Origin: Gemmatimonadaceae bacterium
GTDB taxonomy: Bacteria > Gemmatimonadota > Gemmatimonadetes > Gemmatimonadales > Gemmatimonadaceae
Reading direction: 5' to 3'
NCBI GenBank assembly: GCA_013816855.1
Contig: JACDDT010000003.1
Span: 1-64,000, forward strand
DNA: 64,000 nt
How positions within the stretch are numbered: the first letter of the stretch is position 1; every line of letters begins with the position of its first letter. The position numbers were made by a program, and so were the translations under genes. The notes beneath the pieces were generated by a model. The model did not search any database. It was not told the origin of the DNA and was given only the letters and a program-made list of their open reading frames with translations. This document shows, one piece after another, positions 48,058 through 58,140 of this stretch.

Positions 48058-49461
48058 TCATCCCTCAACTGTTGATGGAATACGCGCCTTGAGAACTTTT
48101 TGAAGGGTTGCGATCCGCTGCTTTAGCGACGAATCCTCGTAAATGTTGGACTGAACTTTCTCAAGGCTGTGGATAACCGTTGAATGATCTCGGCCGCCGA
48201 AAGCATTACCGATTTCAACGAGCTGTGTGCCGAGAAGCTCGCGGGTGAGATACATCGCGATCTGGCGCGGTACGGTCAGCGTCTTGGTGCGCGTTTTCGA
48301 CCGCAGGCCTTCGACCGTCACCCCCCACTCTTTTGCAACAGCGTGTTGGATCCCAGTAAGAGTCAGCTCGGCGGTATCAGAAGGCGCGTTGAGCTCACTG
48401 ATGCGCAGCTTGTCGCGAAGAGCCTCGCGCGCGACCTCGGTCGTAATCTCCTCGTGGCGAAGCGACGCGTACGCGAGAAGCTTGATGATGGACCCCTCAA
48501 GCTCGCGCACGTTGGAGCGAATGTTTTCCGCAATGAAACGAATAACCTCTTCCGGGATAGTCATCTCAAGGTGGTCCTGCTGAGCCTTCTGCTTGAGGAT
48601 GGCGACGCGATGCTCGAAATCGGGCAGATCGATATCGGCGACCATACCCCACTGAAAGCGACTTAGCAGCCGAGCCTCGAGGCCAACGATTTCGGAAGGA
48701 GGCCGGTCACTGGTCAGCACGATTTGCCGGCCGGCTTCATAGAGCGCATTGAAGGTGTGAAAAAACTCTTCCTGCGTCGCCTCTTTTCCTTTTAGAAAAT
48801 GAACATCGTCGATGAGAAGCAGGTCGGTCTCGCGGTAGCGTTGCCGAAAAGCATGACCGGTCCGATCGCGCATCGACCCGATGAGCTCATTCATGAATTG
48901 CTCGGTACCTACGTAGGTGACGCGGGTGCTGGGATTTCTCTGCAGTGTTTCGTGGGCGACGGCCTGCATGAGGTGGGTCTTTCCGACGCCAGTCGAGCCG
49001 TATAAAAAGAGCGGGTTGTAAACGCGGCCAGGGGATTGTGCGACAGCGTGCGCGGCCGCCGCTGCGAGCTCGTTCGACTTGCCAATGACGAAATAGTCAA
49101 AAGTATAGCGATCGCTGAGAGGCGTTGAACTGCCGCCATGCTGTCCATCGGCTGGCTTTAAATTTGGCGGTTCCACGAAGAGGTCGCGCTGCGATCTCCT
49201 AACACGTTCATCGGCTACCCTAAACGCTACTTTAAGCGGCTGGCCAAGGACGATCGGGCCGAGCGAGGAGAGCAGCTCTCCGTATTTGGAGTCGGTCCAA
49301 TCAGCGGTGAATTGGTCCGGGGTGACAAGCGTGAGCGTCTTTCCGTCGAAGGTTGCTGCTTGGGCGGGTTCGAGCCAGGCGCTTACGATCTGTTCGGGGA
49401 GCTCCGACCGCGCTCTTTCGAGGAGTCGGGCCCAGACTTCGGAGGGCGTTAGAGACATCAC
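48058..49461 (-). CDS. dnaA: chromosomal replication initiator protein
   Basis: NPLFLYGSTGVGKTHLMQAV, LLIDDVHFLKGKE, FGGRDHSTVIHS. Confidence 0.97.
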   Translation of the reverse strand: MMSLTPSEVWARLLERARSELPEQIVSAWLEPAQAATFDGKTLTLVTPDQFTADWTDSKYGELLSSLGPIVLGQPLKVAFRVADERVRRSQRDLFVEPPNLKPADGQHGGSSTPLSDRYTFDYFVIGKSNELAAAAAHAVAQSPGRVYNPLFLYGSTGVGKTHLMQAVAHETLQRNPSTRVTYVGTEQFMNELIGSMRDRTGHAFRQRYRETDLLLIDDVHFLKGKEATQEEFFHTFNALYEAGRQIVLTSDRPPSEIVGLEARLLSRFQWGMVADIDLPDFEHRVAILKQKAQQDHLEMTIPEEVIRFIAENIRSNVRELEGSIIKLLAYASLRHEEITTEVAREALRDKLRISELNAPSDTAELTLTGIQHAVAKEWGVTVEGLRSKTRTKTLTVPRQIAMYLTRELLGTQLVEIGNAFGGRDHSTVIHSLEKVQSNIYEDSSLKQRIATLQKVLKARIPSTVEG

Positions 49462-49481
49462 CGGCTAGGCTACTTCCTCTA

Positions 49482-49490
49482 TGTGGAAAA
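49482..49490 (-). promoter_or_regulatory. single DnaA-box-like 9-mer TTTTCCACA upstream of dnaA
   Basis: tgtggaaaa on plus strand in the dnaA/rpmH divergent region. Confidence 0.35.
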
Positions 49491-49607
49491 GTCAATTAGG
49501 GTGAAGCGGCACAGCGGTTTACCTGCCTTGACCTATCTTCAACAACGGGCTAGCTTTACGCCTCACAAACCTCAAAGTGGATCCGTCGGATTCGGAGCAG
49601 TAATTGA

Positions 49608-49772
49608 ATGGGTAAGCCTACATATCGTCCCCGCAACAAGCGTCGCGTCCGGACACACGGATTCCGCACCCGCATGGCAACGAAGTGGGGCCGCGAAGTT
49701 TTGAGCCGCCGCAGAAAGAAGGGCCGTAAGCGCCTGACCGTCCAGATCCCGACGAAGTACGCAGGAGCGTAA
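49608..49772 (+). CDS. rpmH: 50S ribosomal protein L34
   Basis: Translated directly: [54 protein letters not shown] (54 aa; below the ORF-track length cutoff). Confidence 0.95.
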   Translation: MGKPTYRPRNKRRVRTHGFRTRMATKWGREVLSRRRKKGRKRLTVQIPTKYAGA

Positions 49773-49848
49773 AAGCCTCCGTTTTCCGCGTGCGAAACGA
49801 CTCGCGCGGAAAACGGACATCGAAAGCGTTCGGCGGCGGGGAAGAAAA

Positions 49849-50118
49849 ATGCAGACGCCCACTCTCGACGTCCGGTTCGCTTCGACACAGGGAACCCCGC
49901 GCATCGGCTTGATTGTACCCAAGCACAAACACTCCGTTGTCGACCGCAACCGGCTGCGACGGCGCCTGCGCGAGATCATTCGTCTGGAGCTTCTGCCCTC
50001 GGTCGAGGGTGGAGATGCGTTGATACGCGCGAAATCCGAAGCGTATGAACTTTCTTTCGCAGGGCTGCGTACGGAGATCGGGTCAATAAAGACCTGGCTC
50101 ACTACCGTCGAACTCTGA
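49849..50118 (+). CDS. rnpA: RNase P protein component (N-terminus likely extends upstream of this ATG)
   Basis: [28 protein letters not shown] motif; position after rpmH. Confidence 0.9.
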   Translation: MQTPTLDVRFASTQGTPRIGLIVPKHKHSVVDRNRLRRRLREIIRLELLPSVEGGDALIRAKSEAYELSFAGLRTEIGSIKTWLTTVEL

Positions 50119-50330
50119 TGATGCAGCGAAGCCTTCTCTGGCTGGTCCAATTGTATCGCGTGGGAATCTCGCCGCTTTTTCCGGCGACGTGTCGTTACTA
50201 TCCAACCTGCTCCGGATACGCGCTCGAGTCGATCGAACGTTACGGAGCATGGCGGGGAAGCAGACTTGCTGCTGCCCGCATTCTACGATGTCACCCGCTG
50301 CACGCGGGTGGCTATGATCCCGTGCCATAA
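50118..50330 (+). CDS. yidD: membrane protein insertion efficiency factor YidD
   Basis: [60 protein letters not shown]. Confidence 0.95.
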   Translation: MMQRSLLWLVQLYRVGISPLFPATCRYYPTCSGYALESIERYGAWRGSRLAAARILRCHPLHAGGYDPVP

Positions 50331-51970
50331 TGGATAAGCGCTTCTTTCTCGCGCTGTTGCTCTCGCTGATCGTCGTTGCCATCAGCCAGGTACTGTTTCC
50401 TTCGTCCGCAAAAAAAGCTGCGCCAGCTGTAACGCAGGTAGCTGCTCCGCTCGCGGACAGCGTTGGTCAGGTTGGCGCTGTCGGACAAACGGTTAGCGCA
50501 CACCGCGCCGACTCGACGCGTGACTCGGCACATGTCGTGGCAGCTGAAGCGCGAGCGACGATAGCGACGGACAAGGCGATCTACACTTTCAGCAATATTG
50601 GCGCAGGGCCCGTGTCACTCGTGATGAAAGATTTCGCGAACCGGTCGCCGTCAGGCGGGAAAGTAGATCTCGCGGTACCCGGCGCAAAGCTTCTCGCCTA
50701 CAAGCTCGTTGTCGGCGCGGATACGCTGCCGCTCGAGAAGACAGCATTCGACGAAAGCCGCGAAGCGGCGGCCGCCGGCGTGCCAAGCCTCGTTTATTCC
50801 GCGACGGTGAGCGGAACTCCCGTACGCATCACATACAGCTTCGGAAAAGCGCAGTACGTATTTCACGTGTCCGCGACCGTCGGGGGAACAACGGGGGCGT
50901 ATCTCCTCACGTCGTTGCCGACCACCCTGCGGTCTGCCGAATCTGATACTACAGCCGACCAGCAAAGCTTGGCCTACGTCTTTAAGCCCGTCCGTGACCA
51001 TCCAGGGAGCGTTCTCTTTGGAAAGATGGATCCGGGTGAATCACGCCTCGAAACGGGCCCACTCAAGTGGGTGGCGGTCAAGAACAAATACTTCGTGCTT
51101 GGAATAGTCGCAGACCACGCAGCGTTCACCGAAGCGGCGTTTACCGGCGGAGCACGCACGACGAAAGTCGCGACACATGCGACTGCGACGGCTGTCCAGC
51201 CCGGCACCAAGGGAGCGTTCAGTTTCGACGTTTATGCGGGGCCTCAAGAATGGAAGCGCCTCGTCGCAATGGGATACGACTTCGATCACGTAAATCCGTA
51301 CGGATGGAAATTCCTACAGGCGGTGGTGCACCCGGTGGCGTCGCTCGTAATCCAGCTTCTGCTTTGGATGCACAACGTTCTCCGGCTGAGCTATGGATGG
51401 GTGCTTGTAATCCTCGGGCTGGCGGTTCGTCTCGTTCTCTGGCCGCTCAACCAAAGCACCATGAGGTCGAGTCTGCGAATGCAGTCGGTGCAGCCGAAAC
51501 TGGCGGCGGTGCAGAAGAAATACAAAGACGATCCGCGGAAGCAGCAGGAAGCGATAATGAAAGTGTATCAAGAGGAGGGGATAAGTCCGCTCGCTCCGCT
51601 TCTCGGGTGTTTACCGGCGCTGCTTCCGATGCCGATATTTTTTGCGCTGTTCTTCGTGTTCCAGAATACGATCGAGTTTCGCGGCGTGCCCTTCCTGTGG
51701 CTGCACGACCTGTCGGCGAAAGACCCGCTCTACATCATTCCCCTGCTGATGGGTGTGTCGATGTACGTGCTGTCGTGGATCGGTATGCGAAATGCCCCGC
51801 CGAACCCGCAGACGAAGATGATGAGCTACATGTTCCCGGTGATGATGACCGTGTTCCTTCTGAACATGGCGTCAGGGCTTAACCTCTATTACACGGCGCA
51901 GAATCTGGCGGCGTTACCCCAGCAATGGCTAATCGCACGTGAGCGGCTCAGAGCCCAGCCATCGAGCTGA
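50330..51970 (+). CDS. yidC: membrane protein insertase YidC
   Basis: N-terminal periplasmic domain; LLGCLPALLPMPIFFALFFVFQNTIEFRGVPFLWLHDLSAKDP. Confidence 0.95.
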   Translation: MDKRFFLALLLSLIVVAISQVLFPSSAKKAAPAVTQVAAPLADSVGQVGAVGQTVSAHRADSTRDSAHVVAAEARATIATDKAIYTFSNIGAGPVSLVMKDFANRSPSGGKVDLAVPGAKLLAYKLVVGADTLPLEKTAFDESREAAAAGVPSLVYSATVSGTPVRITYSFGKAQYVFHVSATVGGTTGAYLLTSLPTTLRSAESDTTADQQSLAYVFKPVRDHPGSVLFGKMDPGESRLETGPLKWVAVKNKYFVLGIVADHAAFTEAAFTGGARTTKVATHATATAVQPGTKGAFSFDVYAGPQEWKRLVAMGYDFDHVNPYGWKFLQAVVHPVASLVIQLLLWMHNVLRLSYGWVLVILGLAVRLVLWPLNQSTMRSSLRMQSVQPKLAAVQKKYKDDPRKQQEAIMKVYQEEGISPLAPLLGCLPALLPMPIFFALFFVFQNTIEFRGVPFLWLHDLSAKDPLYIIPLLMGVSMYVLSWIGMRNAPPNPQTKMMSYMFPVMMTVFLLNMASGLNLYYTAQNLAALPQQWLIARERLRAQPSS

Positions 51971-52760
51971 CCGGGCGGCGCTTTCCGCCACCTACATTGG
52001 TCACGCAACGCTACTAATTCGGCTCGGTGGGACAACTGTTCTCACCGATCCGAATTTCGACGAAGCACTTGGCAGATTTCTTCCACGGGTTAGCGCGCCC
52101 GGAGTGCCGCTGGACAAGCTGCCAAGTCTCGACTGCCTGCTGCTGACACATGCTCACGCGGATCACTTGTCCTTCAAGAGCCTCGATTCCTTGCCGCGGG
52201 ACATCCCTCTCTATGCACCGCCGGTCATCTCGCGCTGGCTAAGGCGCCGGGGCTATTCGCACAGCGAGCCGATCGCTCCGGGGGAGTCGGTGCCGGTCGG
52301 GGGGTTCCGCCTGCACGCTGCAGCCGCCACACATCGCGGGAATCGCTATGGCCTGGATCGCTGGCGGCACGAAAGTAATATGTATCTTTTAGAGACTAAT
52401 GACGTCTCGTGCTTTTTTGCCGGCGACACAGCGCTCACTCCCGAGAGCACGCACCTCGTAGACAAGCACATCATCGCGAAGGGGCGCCGCCTCGACGTAG
52501 CGTTCCTTCCCATCGGACACGCGCCGTGGTGGAAGCCGGGGTTTCGTAAGGGCCATCTCACCAGCGATGACGCTCTTTCCCTGTTCGACCGGCTGGGCGC
52601 GCGGTTTCTGATCCCCTACCATTGGGGAACATTCAACCACGTGACGTCTACCGCGTTTGATGCTATCAAGCGGCTCCGTGCCGCACTTCCCGATCATCCG
52701 AACAGCGACTCCATCAAGATTCTGGAGCCTGGCGAGACCTTTCGACTTCCGGCGCCGTGA
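51939..52760 (+). CDS. MBL-fold metallo-hydrolase (UlaG/NAPE-PLD-like), second copy
   Basis: ATYIGHATLLIRLGGTTVLTDPNF and LLTHAHADHLS; overlaps the yidC end. Confidence 0.88.
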   Translation: MSGSEPSHRADRAALSATYIGHATLLIRLGGTTVLTDPNFDEALGRFLPRVSAPGVPLDKLPSLDCLLLTHAHADHLSFKSLDSLPRDIPLYAPPVISRWLRRRGYSHSEPIAPGESVPVGGFRLHAAAATHRGNRYGLDRWRHESNMYLLETNDVSCFFAGDTALTPESTHLVDKHIIAKGRRLDVAFLPIGHAPWWKPGFRKGHLTSDDALSLFDRLGARFLIPYHWGTFNHVTSTAFDAIKRLRAALPDHPNSDSIKILEPGETFRLPAP

Positions 52761-52770
52761 TCCCGGGCGC

Positions 52771-54120
52771 GTGAGCGGACTCCGGCTGGAGGAAACGATT
52801 GTCGCTCTCGCTACAGCGCCCGGACGCGGGGCAATTGCGCTCGTGCGAATGTCAGGGTCGCGGGCTTTCGCAATCGCGCAGCGGCACATAAAGCCTTGGC
52901 CGGTCTCAGCGCGAACGGCCACGCATTGCTCGGTGTTCGATGAGGCAGAGACCCTGGATGACGCGGTTGTCACGACCTATCCTGCGCCACACTCGTTCAC
53001 CGGCGATGACGTCGTAGAGATTTCAACGCACGGCGGGTATGCGGTACCCGCGTCTGTAGTCGCCGCCCTGGTACGCTCCGGTGCGGCACCGGCCCTGGCG
53101 GGCGAGTTCACACGAAGGGCTGTTCTTAACGGCAGGATCGATCTCATTCAAGCCGAAGGAATCGGCGAGCTCGTGAACGCTCGGTCGACGGGAATGCAGC
53201 GCGCGGCGCTCGCGCAGCTACGCGGAGGTCTTACCGCCAAACTCAACGCGCTGCGCTCGGAAATAATCGGCCTGGAAGCGCTAATTGCATACGATATCGA
53301 CTTTCCGGGCGAGGACGACGGGCCGATAGCGGACGCGGACGTGAGCGAAGCGACGCGAAGCGTCGAAAAGACGCTCGTGGATCTTCTCTCCACCGCTTCG
53401 TTCGGCCGCGTCATTCGTGAGGGCGCCTCGGTCGTAATCGCGGGACCGCCGAACGCGGGCAAATCCTCCCTGTTCAACGCAATGCTCGGAGCGGCGCGCG
53501 CCATAGTGACGGACATTCCCGGAACGACCCGCGATGCGCTCGAGGCGACGATAGATACGGGACAGTGGATGCTTCGCCTTGTCGACACTGCCGGACTTCG
53601 ACCGACCGCCGACACGATCGAAAGACTGGGCATCGAGGTGAGCGAGCAATATCTGCGGGGCGCCGACATCGCGCTCGCCTGTGCCGATGACATCCGCGCT
53701 CTCGAAGATGTTTCCACGAAACTGGGCACGCTTACCGACGCTCCGATCCTGAGAGTCTGGACAAAAGCCGATCTAAGACCGGGCGAGGACGTACCGGCAG
53801 GCATCATTGCCGTCAGTGCTGAAACCCGCCTGGGGCTCGATGCCTTGTTTTTACAAATCGGGAGCACGCTCTCGAGTTGCTACGGCGCGCACCAGAGTGA
53901 AGATCCGGTGATTACAACCGCTCGCCAACAGTCAGCGCTTACGTCGGCCTTGGACGAAGTGAGACAATTCACCCTGACTCGGTCGTCTGGGCGCGCTCCG
54001 ACGACAATTGCCGCCGTTCATCTCCGCGAAGCGACAACGGCGCTCGAAGACTTGATCGGCGCCGTTGATGTGGAAGACGTGCTGACAAGACTGTTCAGCA
54101 CTTTTTGTATCGGGAAATAG
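52771..54120 (+). CDS. mnmE: tRNA modification GTPase MnmE
   Basis: ETIVALATAPGRGAIALVRMSG, GPPNAGKSSLFN, C-terminal FCIGK; GTG start. Confidence 0.95.
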   Translation: MSGLRLEETIVALATAPGRGAIALVRMSGSRAFAIAQRHIKPWPVSARTATHCSVFDEAETLDDAVVTTYPAPHSFTGDDVVEISTHGGYAVPASVVAALVRSGAAPALAGEFTRRAVLNGRIDLIQAEGIGELVNARSTGMQRAALAQLRGGLTAKLNALRSEIIGLEALIAYDIDFPGEDDGPIADADVSEATRSVEKTLVDLLSTASFGRVIREGASVVIAGPPNAGKSSLFNAMLGAARAIVTDIPGTTRDALEATIDTGQWMLRLVDTAGLRPTADTIERLGIEVSEQYLRGADIALACADDIRALEDVSTKLGTLTDAPILRVWTKADLRPGEDVPAGIIAVSAETRLGLDALFLQIGSTLSSCYGAHQSEDPVITTARQQSALTSALDEVRQFTLTRSSGRAPTTIAAVHLREATTALEDLIGAVDVEDVLTRLFSTFCIGK

Positions 54121-54121
54121 C

Positions 54122-55060
54122 TTAGGCCGAAGCGCTCGCCGAATCGGCCAGGGTAACGATCTCATGCGCGCTGGCGCGCACCGTCCACGACAACCCCCTG
54201 GAGCGAACGGCATTCTCAACCATCTTCGCGCCAACGAAATAGCCGCTGCGCTCCGGAATGGTGTGCCGGTCAACGGTTCGCGCCTCGTCCGTCATCCCGC
54301 CCGAGAGATACCGCAGCCGTAGTCCGAGCCCCGAGCGGTCGAGATCCGAAGCCATCACCTTGGCCAGGAGCGGCTCGACCTCTCGGACACGCGTATAGTC
54401 CTTCCGGTCGTATCCGAAGTATTCCCACGCAGCATGGCCGGGACTAATCGCACGCGACGCGTGAACGGAGATGCCTTCATTCACCATCAGCTCCCGGAGA
54501 GAAGCGCGCCGCCCCGTTTCCCAATACGAGTAATAGCCGCCGGTCTCATCGACGAGCTTTTTCATCTCGCTGCGGCTTGTCGGGGAAGTGTATCGGACGG
54601 TATGCGCGATCTCGTGCGCCAGCCACATCGGAATAAGCTCGGGCTCCAACCCCAGACCCTGCGTTTCCGCATTGGTCACGCTGGTGAAGTGCTCGAGACA
54701 TACAAAAGCGACCCCCTTCCCGTCCACGACCAGCTCGCCTGCGTTGGCTGCGCCAACGCCGACCATAAGAACCACGTCGATGTCCGTATCGACCTCGAGA
54801 AGGGCCCGACACTGCTCCTCGGCGTTTCTTGCCAGAGTTACGACATCAATTCGCTCTAGCATCGTGCGGAGATCTACGCGACTGGCAAGCGCGGTCGCGC
54901 GGACGACTTCCTGAAAGTGCGGTCCTGCCGGATCGAGGACGTAATTATGCCAGTACGCCTCTAGAAGCGGACGATGACTCTCGAAGTAGCGGTGGTATGC
55001 GGCGACCCGGTCGGAGCTGTTGTGAACTGCGAAAAAATCTGGAAGGAGATTGATCAGCAT
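54122..55060 (-). CDS. predicted Zn-dependent protease (DUF2268-like)
   Basis: WLAHEIAHTVRY HExxH motif. Confidence 0.65.
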   Translation of the reverse strand: MLINLLPDFFAVHNSSDRVAAYHRYFESHRPLLEAYWHNYVLDPAGPHFQEVVRATALASRVDLRTMLERIDVVTLARNAEEQCRALLEVDTDIDVVLMVGVGAANAGELVVDGKGVAFVCLEHFTSVTNAETQGLGLEPELIPMWLAHEIAHTVRYTSPTSRSEMKKLVDETGGYYSYWETGRRASLRELMVNEGISVHASRAISPGHAAWEYFGYDRKDYTRVREVEPLLAKVMASDLDRSGLGLRLRYLSGGMTDEARTVDRHTIPERSGYFVGAKMVENAVRSRGLSWTVRASAHEIVTLADSASASA

Positions 55061-55229
55061 CGACTTGGTCGCGGGTGAGTCGCAGCTGCTCAGCGCGTGC
55101 GATGCGAGAAAATATCATTGAGAAGAAATCGCAACAAGACTTCGTTTTATCGTTGAGAAATCACTTCAACAAAAAAATCACTTGACAAAAACGGAAGACG
55201 ATGCGGCGCGGTGTTAACTGCGCGAAAAA

Positions 55230-55880
55230 CTATCGGGTTCCGAAAAGTCTGTCGCCGGCGTCACCGAGTCCGGGGAGAATGTAACCTGACGAATTCAGCT
55301 GCCGATCGAGTGCGGCGGCGTAGATCTGAACGTCCGGATGCGCTTCGCTGAGCCGCCTCACTCCTTCGGGAGCGGCCACCAGACAGAGAAAGCGGATTCT
55401 CTCTGCACCTGCTTTCTTGAGAGCGGAAACGGCGGCAACGGCACTCCCTCCGGTCGCGAGCATCGGGTCGAGGATGAAGAAATCGCGCTCCGCCGTTTCA
55501 CCCGGCACCTTGAAGTAGTAGTCCACGGGCTGGAGCGTGCCGTGATCTCGATAGAGTCCGATGTGCCCTACGCGGGCGGACGGCACGAGGCGGAGGATGC
55601 CCTCGACCATTCCGAGCCCGGCTCTCAAAATGGGCACCAAGGTGAGCTTCTTCCCGCTGATGTGCCAACCGCGGGTCTTTTCGAGCGGGGTGTCTACTTC
55701 ACGCTCCTCAATCGATAGCTCGCTGGTAGCCTCGTACGCCATCAATGTGGCGATTTCATCGACCAGCTCTTTGAAATGTTTTGTCTGGGTGCGCTGATCG
55801 CGAAGGATCGTCAGCTTGTGCTGAACGAGCGGATGCCGGATAATAATGAGAGATGGAAACTCCTTGACGCGCTCTATCAT
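55230..55880 (-). CDS. upp: uracil phosphoribosyltransferase
   Basis: [45 protein letters not shown]. Confidence 0.95.
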   Translation of the reverse strand: MIERVKEFPSLIIIRHPLVQHKLTILRDQRTQTKHFKELVDEIATLMAYEATSELSIEEREVDTPLEKTRGWHISGKKLTLVPILRAGLGMVEGILRLVPSARVGHIGLYRDHGTLQPVDYYFKVPGETAERDFFILDPMLATGGSAVAAVSALKKAGAERIRFLCLVAAPEGVRRLSEAHPDVQIYAAALDRQLNSSGYILPGLGDAGDRLFGTR

Positions 55881-55939
55881 TTTTCAGTTTCCATCCAGAA
55901 GGGTGAAGGCGTGCTCACAGCGATAATCTCGATTTTCCC

Positions 55940-56116
55940 ATGAAAGAATACCAGGCCGTCGTGGTCAAGCTCACCCGCCATACTCGGGAAGACGAGGACA
56001 CTCTCACCGATTTGCTCAACGAGCGGAGCCGGGGAGGCTGGCACCCGGCGCTCATGTCACAGGACGAACACAGGGTGACGATTTTATTTCAGCGTGACGC
56101 CTTAGCGGAGAGCTGA
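55940..56116 (+). CDS. small DUF4177-like protein (58 aa)
   Basis: Translated directly: MKEYQAVVVKLTRHTREDEDTLTDLLNERSRGGWHPALMSQDEHRVTILFQRDALAES. Confidence 0.65.
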   Translation: MKEYQAVVVKLTRHTREDEDTLTDLLNERSRGGWHPALMSQDEHRVTILFQRDALAES

Positions 56117-56117
56117 A

Positions 56118-57500
56118 GTGGAGCTCACCTTCGTGGGGGCGGCAAGAGAAGTGACCGGCTCGTGCCATCTGCTGCGGGTTAACGGCCACACTGTCGCGCT
56201 CGACTGCGGGATGTTTCAGGGCAGGCGGCAAGAATCTGCCGAGAAAAACCGGCGCCTCCCCGTTCCGCTTGCCGAGCTCGACGCAGTCGTTCTCTCGCAC
56301 GCGCATATCGATCATTCAGGCAGACTGCCCTTTCTAGTCGCCGAAGGCTACGGAAAAACGATCTGGGCGACCAACGCAACACGAGACCTGTCGGCGATTA
56401 TGCTCGCCGACTCGGCGCACATTCAGGAAAAAGACGCGGAGTTTCTCGCCAAGCACAACAAGGAGGTTCTGCCTCCGCTTTACGGAATGCGCCACGCAAT
56501 CCGCACCCTGGAGCTGATGGTTGGCGTGCCCTACGGAAAAACGTTCGACGTGGTGCCGGGGGTGCAGGCCACCTACATCGATGCAGGACACATACTTGGC
56601 TCTGCATCCGTCATTCTCGACTGCGTCGAGGGCCCTGTAAAAAAACGGTTGGTCTTTTCCGGTGACATCGGAAGAAAGGGCCTGGCGCTCATTCGCGATC
56701 CCGAAATTCCGTCAGGCGCGGACGCATTGATCATGGAGTCGACGTACGGGAACCGAGATCATGAATCCGTCGAAGGATCGCGGGCACGGCTGGCCGAAGT
56801 AATCCGTACGACGGCAGCACGCGGCGGCCGAGTGCTAATCCCCGCATTCGCCGTTGGCCGCACACAGGAGATGATTTACGCCATCCACTCGCTGGTTCGA
56901 GAGAAGGCAATTCCCGCGATTCCCGTTTACGTGGACAGCCCTCTCGCCATCGATGCAACGAGCGTTTTTGAGATGCACCCCGAGATCCTCGACCGGTCCG
57001 AAGCGATGGTGGCAGAGGTCAAAGAGCTCTTCAAGTTCGACCTCATCCACTACACACGGGACGTCGAAGAATCGAAAGCGATAAGCCGGGCGAACGGCCC
57101 GATGATCGTGATAGCCGCGTCGGGAATGGTAGAGAACGGAAGAATCCTTCACCACCTCACACACGGCGCCAGCGACAGGCGGAATACGATTTTGATCGTG
57201 GGTTTTCAAGCGGAGCACACCCTGGGACGCAGGATTGTCGAACGGCAGCCGATGTTAAAAATCTTCGGCGAGGAAGTTCCGCTTCACGCGCAAGTCGAGA
57301 TCATCAACGGCTACAGCGCCCACGCCGATCGCGGCGAGCTCGCATCCTGGCTGGGAGCAGTGAAAGACACGTCGCCGAATCTCGGGCCCACCTGGCTGGT
57401 TCACGGCGAGAGAAATGTTCAGGACGAGTTTCAAACGGCCCTCGCGGCAAAGGGCTACAACGTCGCGTGTCCGGAACCCGGAACGACGCACACGTTTTAG
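56118..57500 (+). CDS. MBL-fold beta-CASP RNA-processing exonuclease
   Basis: LSHAHIDHSGRLP; beta-CASP AFAVGRTQEMIY, SGMVENGRILHHL, YSAHADRGEL. Confidence 0.93.
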   Translation: MELTFVGAAREVTGSCHLLRVNGHTVALDCGMFQGRRQESAEKNRRLPVPLAELDAVVLSHAHIDHSGRLPFLVAEGYGKTIWATNATRDLSAIMLADSAHIQEKDAEFLAKHNKEVLPPLYGMRHAIRTLELMVGVPYGKTFDVVPGVQATYIDAGHILGSASVILDCVEGPVKKRLVFSGDIGRKGLALIRDPEIPSGADALIMESTYGNRDHESVEGSRARLAEVIRTTAARGGRVLIPAFAVGRTQEMIYAIHSLVREKAIPAIPVYVDSPLAIDATSVFEMHPEILDRSEAMVAEVKELFKFDLIHYTRDVEESKAISRANGPMIVIAASGMVENGRILHHLTHGASDRRNTILIVGFQAEHTLGRRIVERQPMLKIFGEEVPLHAQVEIINGYSAHADRGELASWLGAVKDTSPNLGPTWLVHGERNVQDEFQTALAAKGYNVACPEPGTTHTF

Positions 57501-58123
57501 TGGGAGCCAGTCGCCGTGGTGTAGTTGAAGTTTTTCGGCGGTCGGTGCTTGCCATGCTCATAGCCACCTTCGCCACCTGGGCGATCTCGGCGGTTGCCGT
57601 TCTCGTGTGGAGCGCGAGGGACGAAGCTCGTCCGGCCGACGCCATCGTAGTCCTCGGCGCGGCACAATACGCAGGGCATCCCTCGCCAGTCCTTAAAGCG
57701 CGGCTTGATCATGCCCTCGACCTCTGGCGGAGAAATCCGGCCGGGCTACTCATTTTCACAGGTGGATCGGGTCCGGGAGATACTACAAGTGAAGCCGAGG
57801 TGGGAAGGTCGTATGCGCGAAAGCGAGGCGTCCCGGATTCCGCCATCGTGGTGGAGAACGAGGGCCGCACCACGAGTGAGTCGATGCGATCAGTCGCGGA
57901 GATTCTGCAGCGGAGACACGCAACCACGGCAATCCTCGTGAGCGACCCCTTTCACATGCTCCGCCTATGGGTGATCGCAAAACGTCTCGGGCTCAACGCA
58001 TACACGTCGCCGACGCGAACGAGCCCTATCTCGCCGAACCCGGAAGAGCGGTGGAAGTACATCTTCAGCGAATCCATAAAAGCCCCGCTGGCATTCATAA
58101 TCGAATCGCCAGCGAGAAAATAG
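57467..58123 (+). CDS. YdcF/SanA-like (DUF218) membrane protein
   Basis: ADAIVVLGAAQYAGHPSPVLKARLDHALDLW; start uncertain (57467-57554). Confidence 0.85.
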   Translation: MSGTRNDAHVLVGASRRGVVEVFRRSVLAMLIATFATWAISAVAVLVWSARDEARPADAIVVLGAAQYAGHPSPVLKARLDHALDLWRRNPAGLLIFTGGSGPGDTTSEAEVGRSYARKRGVPDSAIVVENEGRTTSESMRSVAEILQRRHATTAILVSDPFHMLRLWVIAKRLGLNAYTSPTRTSPISPNPEERWKYIFSESIKAPLAFIIESPARK

Positions 58124-58140
58124 TTTCAGGTTGTTACTAA

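Noticed and set aside
48168-48176. Perfect DnaA box TGTGGATAA
   Set aside because: Lies inside dnaA coding for the conserved STVIHSLEK segment; a single site, so probably incidental
53148-53867. 239-aa minus-strand ORF
   Set aside because: Fully antisense to mnmE, which has complete family motifs
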